Below are positions 25,410 through 33,199 of a DNA stretch of 33,199 nt, in pieces (the stretch's first letter is position 1; every line of letters begins with the position of its first letter). Made by a program: the position numbers and the translations under genes. The notes beneath the pieces are model-generated. The model did no database searches. It was not told where the DNA came from and saw only the letters and a list, made by a program, of their open reading frames with translations. This stretch comes from Candidatus Omnitrophota bacterium (GTDB lineage: Bacteria; Omnitrophota; Gorgyraeia; Gygaellales; Profunditerraquicolaceae): NCBI GenBank assembly GCA_028715785.1, contig JAQURC010000005.1:66095-99293 (forward strand), written 5' to 3'.

Positions 25410-27848
25410 TTATTTTCCAAACAGGACATCGGTTAGCCCTTTGATAATATTGGTTACCGCCGGTTTAAAACTGTATTTTGGCTCCTTAAGCGTCCCGCTT
25501 AATTTAATTGAAGCGAATTTCCCCGCCTGGCCGATAATGGCGGTAGTAATATCTTTAAAGGTCCCGCTTACCGGGACCAGTTCACTTAAGATCTGCGCAT
25601 CCAAAACGCCTTCCAGAGACCCGTCAAAACCTATCTTTAACGGCCCGGAAAAATTAACGGCATTGCTTTTTAATTTCAGGTTATCCGTATAAACAAATTT
25701 ATCTTTTACCAAAAAATCCGAAGTGCATTCGGAAAATTTGATATTGCCCAGGTCTTTGGTAAACAGCAATTTACCCAGGCCTTTAAAAAGATCAAACTCC
25801 CAAAGATCGCCCTCCAGGATCGAAAAACTGCCGCTGCCGCCTAGTTTATTAATGTCATTGGCATAACCATTGAGTTTAAGCCCGCCAAGCAATGTCCCGG
25901 AGATCTTCTTATTCTTGAATGCGGTATCCGCTTTAAATTTCTCCAGTTTAATCCCATCGGCCTTTAGCTCCAACTGACAGGCAAGATTGGCATTATCAAG
26001 ATCGAGTTCACCGGTACCCTCGATTAAGCCGTCATAAAGACCAATATTCAGAGCGATTATCCGCGCTATCTTTTGATCCAGTAAAAAATCCAGCGCCAAA
26101 CTCTGCGCGTTTAAGCCATAGAGAGAAAAATTACTGCTGGTAAATTTTGCCTCTAAATAGCAGTTTTTAAAATTATACGGATTACCGCTTAAATTAAACT
26201 GCGCCTCCATTTGGCCCGCAGGCCGCATTGATGTTATCGCCGGATATTGTTTCTCAAGCATCTTTCCTAAACTGCTCAACTCAAAATTAATATCCCCGCC
26301 TAAATCCACCCGGGGATTTGCAGAGTCAGAGTTATCGATATTGCCGCCGGCTGAAAACTGCCAACCAAGGTATTTACCCTTAAGCTGATTTACCTTAATT
26401 TTGCTGCCCGATAAATTAAAATCCGCGGCCAGAGATAAGCCTTCGGAAAAAATCTCCAGGTTAACGCCGGGAGCGCTAAAATCAGACAATCTTCCGCTGC
26501 TCTGGTAACTTATCCCCTGATATTTAAAGCTCGTATCCAGCCAACTCAATCCTTGCCGGCTGAATTCGATGGATGAAACGATATTTTCAACAGGATCTTT
26601 CTGCTTATCTAATTTTAAATTTGCTTCTTTAATCTTGAGCTTACCTTCCAACTGCCAATCTCCTTTTTTATCCGGATGCGCCTTCATGGATAAAGCGGCT
26701 TTGCCGGCGGCGGAATTAATCAGGGTAAAATTAAATTTTTCTTTGGCAATCGCTGGCAGAAAACTCAAATCTAAATCACTGTCTATACTTAATACCGGGG
26801 CATTAAAGTCTTTAATGCCCAGTTTGATCTCAAAAGGCAGACCCAAGAGCTCGGCTCTAAGGTTATCGGCGGCTAAAGAACCTTGATCAAAAGAAATTTT
26901 TCCGCGCAGGTTCTTGACCTCTCCCAAATCCCCTAAGCCTGAAATATCGGCCCGCAGGATATCGCAGGCGCCGTCAAAAGATACCCCTTTAGTCCGCAGG
27001 TTATAAATAATTTTACTTTTTAGGATAGGATTCAATTTAGCTTCTATTTTATCTTTTGCCATAACCAGGTTATTGCTTTTGGCAGTAATATCCGCCTGCA
27101 ATAGCGGTTCTTTAAAATTAATTTGCGCCTGCAAATCCACTAACCCGGAAAGCAAATCGCCTAAATTAATGTAATAAGCTTGAAATTCTTTGCAAGACAG
27201 GTTTTTAACTGTAATGTTAGCGGCTAAACTTTGGTTGAGGATCTTATATTCGCCGCTGGCATTAATGAAAACGGACGGATTATTGGCAATCTCCCCCTTA
27301 AAATTAAACTTCAGGCTTACCGGCAGGCCCAGTTGAAGGTTAAATTGGATGTTCTTGACCTCCTTCTTAAAGCCGGCTGCCAGCGTATCATCCTGGAAAA
27401 CGACAACTCCGGAGGATGCGCTTATTTTAAAAACAGAAATACTGAAATCCGGTTTTTTCGCGGGAGACCCGGCCGACGGTTTAAATAAGTCCTCTAAATT
27501 AAAACTCCCATCCTGCCTGCGCTCTAAAAAGATATACGGGCTTTTAAGGTTGATGCCGGGAATAATGATCTGTTTTTTAAAAACAGGCCAGATAAAAATA
27601 CTGCAGTTTAGCTGGCGGGCGCTTAAAATTACATTCTGTCCGTCAGAAATAACCAGATCGCCTAAAACCAGGCCTTTGAATATGCTAAACTTCACAGATT
27701 GCAAGGTTACGTCTTTGCCGGTCTGTTTTTTCAGGCTGGAAACGATGAGCGCTTTTATTTTTACGGGGAGGATTACTTTGTTCAAATAGATTACCCCGGC
27801 GGTAAGGACTAAAAACAAAACCAGCGCGATGATGATGAATTTTTTCAT
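25410..27848 (-). CDS. AsmA-like family protein
   Basis: 812 aa; N-terminal TM, VTLQSVKFSIFKGLVLGDLVISD, repetitive beta-rich blocks, C-term NAVNFSGPLKIGFDGSLEGVLDAQILSEL and LSGTLKEPKYSFKP. Confidence 0.8.
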   Translation of the reverse strand: MKKFIIIALVLFLVLTAGVIYLNKVILPVKIKALIVSSLKKQTGKDVTLQSVKFSIFKGLVLGDLVISDGQNVILSARQLNCSIFIWPVFKKQIIIPGINLKSPYIFLERRQDGSFNLEDLFKPSAGSPAKKPDFSISVFKISASSGVVVFQDDTLAAGFKKEVKNIQFNLQLGLPVSLKFNFKGEIANNPSVFINASGEYKILNQSLAANITVKNLSCKEFQAYYINLGDLLSGLVDLQAQINFKEPLLQADITAKSNNLVMAKDKIEAKLNPILKSKIIYNLRTKGVSFDGACDILRADISGLGDLGEVKNLRGKISFDQGSLAADNLRAELLGLPFEIKLGIKDFNAPVLSIDSDLDLSFLPAIAKEKFNFTLINSAAGKAALSMKAHPDKKGDWQLEGKLKIKEANLKLDKQKDPVENIVSSIEFSRQGLSWLDTSFKYQGISYQSSGRLSDFSAPGVNLEIFSEGLSLAADFNLSGSKIKVNQLKGKYLGWQFSAGGNIDNSDSANPRVDLGGDINFELSSLGKMLEKQYPAITSMRPAGQMEAQFNLSGNPYNFKNCYLEAKFTSSNFSLYGLNAQSLALDFLLDQKIARIIALNIGLYDGLIEGTGELDLDNANLACQLELKADGIKLEKFKADTAFKNKKISGTLLGGLKLNGYANDINKLGGSGSFSILEGDLWEFDLFKGLGKLLFTKDLGNIKFSECTSDFLVKDKFVYTDNLKLKSNAVNFSGPLKIGFDGSLEGVLDAQILSELVPVSGTFKDITTAIIGQAGKFASIKLSGTLKEPKYSFKPAVTNIIKGLTDVLFGK

Positions 27849-29290
27849 TTTCCCTTCTTGATAATTTTAGCGGCTAACTCCAGGGCCTCTTTTTTATTCT
27901 TGATCTTACCGATTGCCTGGGCCTCCTCTAACGCCTCAAGAATCGTGCCGACCAAAGGAGATGCCGGTAATTTAAATTTACCCATAATATCATTGCCGTT
28001 AAGCAGGCGGGCTGTTTTCTTTTCTTTTTTCTTCTTTAATAATTTACGGATCAATGATTTAACTATTTTCTCATGGCGGATGCGCGAAAGCGCCGTAGTC
28101 AGCGGGCCTTTGGTGGCGCGCTGGTCAGCCAGGGATAACAAAAGCACGGCTAAGGCATCAGTTCCCGTATCGCGAAAATAACGGAAGATCGCCCGCTGGC
28201 TGGGATGCGGATTATCCGCCAGATACCCGGGCCGCAAATGCCAGAGCACAATCCGCTCTAAAGAGCGGCCCTCTTCATTGGATAATTTTAACCTGCGGGA
28301 GATTGCGCGGGTTAAGCCTAAACCCACTCTTTCATGTCCGTGAAAAATAATCCTTCCTTTTTCCCGGCGCAAGGCGCCCGGCTTGCCCACGTCGTGCAAA
28401 ATACAGGCTAACTTTAAAAGGCTTGATCTTTTGCGCAAGCCGGAGACTTCCTCCTCAAGATAATTATTTATATCGGAATTCCGCTTAACAGTTTTTAAGA
28501 TCAATTCAAACTGATTCAATGTCTCTAAAGTATGCTGCCAGACATCCAGATGATGATACGGCCCCTGGCCGATCTTGCGCATCGGTTTTATTTCAGGAAA
28601 AATAATCTCTAAAATCTTTAGTTTATCCAGGACCACCAAAGAGGCATAGGCTGCAGGGCTGTCAAAAACCTTAAACAGTTCTTCACGCACCCGTTCACTC
28701 GATACCGAGCTAATCCTGTTTTTTTCTTTCTTGGCCAGGCGTAAAGTTTCTTTATCCAGGGCAAAATCCAGCATACAGCTAAAACTAAAAGCGCGTAAAA
28801 TCCTCAAGGGATCCTCGCCAAAAGAGTTCTTGCCGGTAACCCTGATTATTTTCCGTCCAAGATCATCCCTTCCGGAATACGGATCAATAATCAAGGCGCT
28901 TAAATCTCTGCCTGAAAAAACATTAGCCAACTCTAAGGCCATAGAGTTAATCGTGAAATCGCGGTGCAGGAGGTCTTTTTCTAAAACCGGAGCGCGGAAA
29001 TTCGTAAAATCAAAAGTATAGAGTTTATTTTCTATTCTTTTTACCAGCCGGCAGGATGCGTGTTCCTCATCTAAAACCACAAAAGCAGCCCTTAGTTCTT
29101 GGGCCAGTTTACGGCCAAAATTCAGGGAGCCGGTTTTTAAGCAGAAATCAAAATCCGGGTTTTGTTTTTTGCGCTTTAAAATTAAATCGCGCAAGGCTCC
29201 GCCGACCAGGTATAATTTTACTTTCCTGGATTTGGCAAAATTATAAACCGGTTTTAAGACGTTCTCATCTTTTAAACTAAATTTAAGCAT
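27845..29290 (-). CDS. CCA-adding enzyme / poly(A) polymerase family nucleotidyltransferase with HD domain
   Basis: VKLYLVGGALRDLILKRKKQNPDFDFCL, RDFTINSMALEL, DPLRILRAFSF, ILHDVGKPGALRREKGRIIFHGHERVG. ATG at 29290 (TTG at 29302 in the track). Confidence 0.92.
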   Translation of the reverse strand: MLKFSLKDENVLKPVYNFAKSRKVKLYLVGGALRDLILKRKKQNPDFDFCLKTGSLNFGRKLAQELRAAFVVLDEEHASCRLVKRIENKLYTFDFTNFRAPVLEKDLLHRDFTINSMALELANVFSGRDLSALIIDPYSGRDDLGRKIIRVTGKNSFGEDPLRILRAFSFSCMLDFALDKETLRLAKKEKNRISSVSSERVREELFKVFDSPAAYASLVVLDKLKILEIIFPEIKPMRKIGQGPYHHLDVWQHTLETLNQFELILKTVKRNSDINNYLEEEVSGLRKRSSLLKLACILHDVGKPGALRREKGRIIFHGHERVGLGLTRAISRRLKLSNEEGRSLERIVLWHLRPGYLADNPHPSQRAIFRYFRDTGTDALAVLLLSLADQRATKGPLTTALSRIRHEKIVKSLIRKLLKKKKEKKTARLLNGNDIMGKFKLPASPLVGTILEALEEAQAIGKIKNKKEALELAAKIIKKGK

Positions 29291-29306
29291 AGATTTAATC
29301 AAAGTT

Positions 29307-29394
29307 AAGGGGACGGTTATATTTTTTAATATAACTTAGTAGCTGACGTTTAAACGTCAGCTACTCTATGAACAAAAAATATAACCGTCCCCTT
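29307..29394. repeat. GGGACGGTT palindrome, copy 3, with a second nested palindrome
   Basis: Perfect 21-bp outer arms aaggggacggttatatttttt (29307-29327) / aaaaaatataaccgtcccctt (29374-29394); inner perfect 28-bp palindrome agtagctgacgtttaaacgtcagctact (29338-29365). Confidence 0.9.
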
Positions 29395-29397
29395 TAT

Positions 29398-29811
29398 TTA
29401 AAGCTTCTCTTTATTGAATGTCTCATACTGCTGGACAATCGAATCTTCCACGAATATCGGCGCATGAGACCTGACTGCCAAAGCAATGCTGTCGCTTGGC
29501 CGGGCGTCGATACTCTTTGATTCCCCGGAGGAAGTTTTAATGATAATCTTGGCGTGAAAGGTATTTTCCTCTAAGCTATCGATGACCACCTTCTCCACGG
29601 TCGCCCCAAGGTCGTTAAGTATCGTAAAGATCAGATCGTGGGTTAGAGGACGCGGAGGATTAAAACCGCTGATCTTTAATTTTATGGCCGAGGCTTCATT
29701 TAAACCAATGACAATCGGCAGGACTCTTGAACCCCCTTTTTCTTTTAAGGCAATCAGCTGATCATGCCTCTTTTCATCGATTACAATTTTATTCAACTCC
29801 ATTTCAATCAT
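29398..29811 (-). CDS. Bifunctional nuclease family (DUF151) protein
   Basis: 137 aa; LPIVIGLNEASAIKLKISGFNPPRPLTHDLIFTILNDLGATVEKVVIDSLEENTFHAKIII, IDARPSDSIALAVRSHAPIFVEDSI. Confidence 0.93.
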   Translation of the reverse strand: MIEMELNKIVIDEKRHDQLIALKEKGGSRVLPIVIGLNEASAIKLKISGFNPPRPLTHDLIFTILNDLGATVEKVVIDSLEENTFHAKIIIKTSSGESKSIDARPSDSIALAVRSHAPIFVEDSIVQQYETFNKEKL

Positions 29812-29812
29812 T

Positions 29813-30286
29813 TTATGTCCTTTTTTTCTTCTTATCTTTGTCGAGAATATCCTTTAATTCCACCATAAACTGGCCGACATCTTTGAACTGCCGGTACACC
29901 GAGGCAAAACGCACGTAAGCAACATCATCGATGAATTTAAGCCTCTCCATTACCAACTCCCCGATCTTGCTTGCAGGAACTTCCCGGTCATTCTTCTTTT
30001 GGATCAGACGCTCCACTTGGGTAACCACATCCTCCATTTTTTCAACGCTCACCGGCCTTTTCTCGCAGGCGCGGATTATTCCGGCTAAAATCTTCTTGCG
30101 GTCAAACGCCTGGCGGCGGCCGTCTTTCTTAATCACCAATAAAGAATTTTCTTCGATATATTCATAAGTAGTAAACCGCTTGCCGCACTTCAAACATTCC
30201 CTTCTGCGCCTGACCGCCGACTCCTCGGCGGTAGCGCGGGAATCAACCACTTTATCTTCTTTGAATCCGCAAAAAGGACATTTCAT
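29813..30286 (-). CDS. nrdR: Transcriptional repressor NrdR
   Basis: 157 aa; [45 protein letters not shown] (Zn-ribbon), then an ATP-cone. Confidence 0.96.
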   Translation of the reverse strand: MKCPFCGFKEDKVVDSRATAEESAVRRRRECLKCGKRFTTYEYIEENSLLVIKKDGRRQAFDRKKILAGIIRACEKRPVSVEKMEDVVTQVERLIQKKNDREVPASKIGELVMERLKFIDDVAYVRFASVYRQFKDVGQFMVELKDILDKDKKKKRT

Positions 30287-30744
30287 ATCTTCCTGATCTT
30301 AATTTTTGCCTGCTTCAATAAATCCATCGACATCTTATCCGGATAACCGTGGGTAATGGCAATCTCTCTTATCCCGGCGTTAATCAGCATCTTGGCGCAG
30401 ATGACACAGGGTTGAGTAGTGGAATATAATGTGGCGCCTTTGACGCTTATCCCGTGTAAAGATGCCTGGATAAGGGCGTTCTGCTCCGCGTGCAGCGCGC
30501 GGCATAATTCATGGCGCTCCCCCGAAGGGATTTTTAATTTCTGGCGCAGGCAGCCTATTTCAACGCAGTGTTTCAGCCCGCTGGGCGCCCCGTTATAACC
30601 GGTAGCCAGGATCCTTTTGTCCCTGACCAAAACAGCGCCCACGCTGCGGCGTAAACAGGTGGATCTTTTGGAAACCAGCTTAGCCATCTCCAGGAAATAT
30701 TCATCCCAGCTGGGGCGCTTGTGCGTAATTATTTTCTTCTTCAT
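30283..30744 (-). CDS. dCMP deaminase (ComEB-like)
   Basis: 153 aa; [74 protein letters not shown]. Confidence 0.94.
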   Translation of the reverse strand: MKKKIITHKRPSWDEYFLEMAKLVSKRSTCLRRSVGAVLVRDKRILATGYNGAPSGLKHCVEIGCLRQKLKIPSGERHELCRALHAEQNALIQASLHGISVKGATLYSTTQPCVICAKMLINAGIREIAITHGYPDKMSMDLLKQAKIKIRKI

Positions 30745-30745
30745 T

Positions 30746-31993
30746 TTATTTTAACAGCTCCGGATATAATGGAAATTTTTTGGTTAAAGCAATCGTCTCT
30801 TTTTTAATCTGCGCTAATTTTTGCGCATCTGCCTGATTTTCCAGCGCCTCATTAATCAAAGAAGCGATTTTCTGCATCTCTGCCTCTTTCATCTTGCGCG
30901 TGCTTATTGCGGCAGTCCCTAAACGTATACCGCTGGTTACGGTCGGGCTTTTTTCATCAAAAGGAATCAGGTTTTTATTTACCGTAATATTAACTTCACC
31001 CAGGATCCTTGAGGCATCTGCTCCGGTGGTATTCTTGGCATTTAAATCTACCAGCATCAAATGCGTATCCGTGCCTCCTGAAACAATCCGGAAACCTTTT
31101 TTCTCCAAAGAATCCGCCAATTCCGCGGCGTTTTTGACCAGCTGGACCTGATACTGCTTAAATTCCGGGGTCAGGGCTTCGGCAAATGCCACCGCTTTTG
31201 CCGCGACTACGTGCATTAAAGGCCCGCCTTGAATTCCGGGAAAAATCTGGCTGTCAATTTTTTTGGCAAATTCTTTTTTACACAAAATAAAACCTCCGCG
31301 CGGCCCGCGTAAGGTTTTATGCGTGGTGGAAGTAACAAACTCCGCGTAGGGCACCGGTGATGGATGCAGGCCGGCGGCAATTAAGCCTGCGATATGGGCC
31401 ATGTCCACAAAGAGATAAGCCCCGACGCTATCGGCGATCTGGCGGAACCTTTTAAAATCGATTGTCCTGGGGTAGGCTGAAGCCCCTGCCAAAATCATTC
31501 TTGGTTTATGAATTTTGGCCAGCTCCTGGATCACATCATAATCTAAAGCCTCGGTTTTTCTGTCGACCCCGTAACCAACCATCTTAAAAAATCTTCCGGA
31601 AAAATTATGCGGATGCCCGTGGGTAAGATGGCCTCCGGCGGCCAGGTCCATGGCCAAGACGGTATCTCCCGGATTTATCGCCGCAAAATAAACCGCCATA
31701 TTCGCCTGCGAGCCGGAATGCGCCTGGACATTGGCGTGCTCTGCGCCAAATATTGTTTTGGCCCGCTCGATCGCCAGGCTTTCGACAATATCGATGTATT
31801 CGCACCCTCCATACCAGCGCCTGCCGGGATAGCCCTCGGCATATTTATTGGTCAACACCGAGCCCTGCGCCTCTAAAACCGCCAGCGACGTAAAATTCTC
31901 CGAGGCAATCATCTCTAAGTTATCATTCTGGCGCCTTACTTCTTTTTGGATCGCCGCAAAAACTTCCGGATCAGTCTGCTTTAAATGTTTCAC
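30746..31993 (-). CDS. glyA: Serine hydroxymethyltransferase
   Basis: 415 aa; [47 protein letters not shown] (PLP Lys); GTG start overlaps the rpiB TGA. Confidence 0.97.
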   Translation of the reverse strand: MKHLKQTDPEVFAAIQKEVRRQNDNLEMIASENFTSLAVLEAQGSVLTNKYAEGYPGRRWYGGCEYIDIVESLAIERAKTIFGAEHANVQAHSGSQANMAVYFAAINPGDTVLAMDLAAGGHLTHGHPHNFSGRFFKMVGYGVDRKTEALDYDVIQELAKIHKPRMILAGASAYPRTIDFKRFRQIADSVGAYLFVDMAHIAGLIAAGLHPSPVPYAEFVTSTTHKTLRGPRGGFILCKKEFAKKIDSQIFPGIQGGPLMHVVAAKAVAFAEALTPEFKQYQVQLVKNAAELADSLEKKGFRIVSGGTDTHLMLVDLNAKNTTGADASRILGEVNITVNKNLIPFDEKSPTVTSGIRLGTAAISTRKMKEAEMQKIASLINEALENQADAQKLAQIKKETIALTKKFPLYPELLK

Positions 31994-32451
31994 TTTACAC
32001 CACCTCTTATTTTTTGATCAATACAGTTGATTAATTTCACCCTCTTTAAATGCCTCCCCCCTGAAAACCCGGTATTTAGCCAGGCCAAAATAATCCTTTT
32101 GGCCAAATCCGCTTTTACAAAAGCTGAACCCAAAACTAAAACATTGCTGTCGTTATGCTCCCGGCTTAACCTGGCGATGGTAATATTATGGCAGAGCGCG
32201 GCGCGCACTCCCGGCAGGCGGTTGGCAACGATGGAATTGCCGATCCCGCTTTTACAAATAAGGATCCCGCGCTTGTATTTTCCCGAAGCAATATTCTTGG
32301 CTAATTCATAAGCATACAGCGGATAATCGCAGCGCTCTTTGGAATAAGTACCCAGGTCCTTCACACCTATACCCTTTTCCTTAAGATAGGCCTTTAGCTT
32401 TTCCTTCAAACTAAACCCGGCGTGGTCGGAAGCAATCAATAGCTTGCTCAT
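31990..32451 (-). CDS. rpiB: Ribose-5-phosphate isomerase B
   Basis: 153 aa; [85 protein letters not shown]. Confidence 0.95.
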   Translation of the reverse strand: MSKLLIASDHAGFSLKEKLKAYLKEKGIGVKDLGTYSKERCDYPLYAYELAKNIASGKYKRGILICKSGIGNSIVANRLPGVRAALCHNITIARLSREHNDSNVLVLGSAFVKADLAKRIILAWLNTGFSGGRHLKRVKLINCIDQKIRGGVK

Positions 32452-33199
32452 ATGATCTTACTTATCCTTTCTACGGCGTCTTTAATGGTGGCAAACACCT
32501 CTCCGTAAAACTCAAAACTCCCTCCGATAGGATCGGCAATATTCAAACTACTGTCATTTATTCTAGCAAATTCCTTTAATAAAAAAAGCCTATTTTTTGC
32601 CTCCGGCGCAAATTGTAAAATCCTTTCCTCATGTATTTTTTCCATGACCAGGATAATATCCGATTCATCCACCAATTCTTTATTTACTCTTTTAGTCCGG
32701 TGCGCCAGGACATCCATCCCCTCTCTGGCCAATACTTCACGCGTCTCTTCAGTGGCGCCCATACCGTCAAGGGCGATCATCCCGGCTGAATCTACTTCCA
32801 CATCGGTCCTGCCCCGGCTCTTTAAAATTTTCTTTAAATACGCTTCTGCCATTACCGAGCGGCAGGAATTGCCCGTGCAGACAAAAAGCACTTTTTTGGT
32901 TTTAGCGGCTGTCAATATTTCCTCATCTTTGATTGCCCCGCTTCTGACTATCTTAAGGGGTTCAACTGTCAAATCAACGACAGTGGATTCTTTCCCCAAT
33001 TTTGTCGATCCGGCGTCAACAGCCAGGTCAACCAAACCATCCAAATCTTTAATCGCCTGTTCAAGATCAACTGGAGCGGGTTTATCTGAAATATTTGCCG
33101 ACGGGCAGGCCAAGGCGGTTTTTGATTGGAAAATAATTTCTAATGCCACCGGATTATCCGGCATACGCAACCCCACCTTGCCCTGTCCTTTGGCTTTCA
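32448..33199 (-). CDS. Fusion of Sua5/YrdC/YwlC-type threonylcarbamoyl-AMP synthase (C-terminal part visible) with low-molecular-weight protein tyrosine/arginine phosphatase domain; 5' end off the window
   Basis: Frame stays open to the window edge (KAKGQGKVGLRMPDNPVALEII...CPSANISDKPAP...DAGSTKLGKESTVVDLTVEPLKIVRSGAI), followed by LFVCTGNSCRSVMAEAYLKKIL (P-loop CX5RS) and ADPIGGSFEFY (DP motif). Confidence 0.9.
   Translation of the reverse strand, partial: KAKGQGKVGLRMPDNPVALEIIFQSKTALACPSANISDKPAPVDLEQAIKDLDGLVDLAVDAGSTKLGKESTVVDLTVEPLKIVRSGAIKDEEILTAAKTKKVLFVCTGNSCRSVMAEAYLKKILKSRGRTDVEVDSAGMIALDGMGATEETREVLAREGMDVLAHRTKRVNKELVDESDIILVMEKIHEERILQFAPEAKNRLFLLKEFARINDSSLNIADPIGGSFEFYGEVFATIKDAVERISKII

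Noticed and set aside
29813-31993. nrdR-dCMP deaminase-glyA grouping as a novel system
   Set aside because: Consistent with ordinary nucleotide/one-carbon metabolism clustering.
1-33199. CRISPR arrays, rRNA or tRNA genes, classical IS transposases
   Set aside because: No regularly spaced direct repeats, no recognisable tRNA/rRNA sequence and no transposase ORF was seen by eye; a tRNAscan/Infernal/ISfinder run would be needed to be sure.

Overview
The window looks like a chromosomal segment from a diderm (LPS-bearing) bacterium, probably an uncultured lineage; Omnitrophota-like is an impression only. It is densely packed, and almost every gene is on the minus strand with overlapping ATGA/TTGA/GTGA junctions. 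Contents from left to right: an LPS/lipid A cluster (three GT9 domains, GT4s, polysaccharide deacetylase, LpxL fused to an ELM1-like domain, LpxK, later KdtA); housekeeping genes (GreA, XerC/D-like recombinase, TopA, DprA, AroK, SpoVG, AroC, CCA-adding enzyme, NrdR, dCMP deaminase, GlyA, RpiB, Sua5/LMW-PTP fusion); and one plus-strand gene, a Ski2/Mtr4-like helicase converging on a macro-Nudix fusion. The least ordinary content is non-coding. Two intergenic islands (about 9.2-9.65 kb and 21.47-21.84 kb) and a third site (24.79-24.95 kb) carry dispersed, multi-hairpin repeats; one pair shows compensatory stem changes around identical unpaired motifs. Three GGGACGGTT palindromes sit a few nt from stop codons. 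A DUF559 endonuclease-like ORF is bracketed by an inverted pair of GC-rich hairpins. Five domain fusions are also present: GT4-GT9, LpxL-ELM1, STAS-PilZ, macro-Nudix and Sua5-LMW-PTP. Family calls come from reading motifs by eye; no searches were run.
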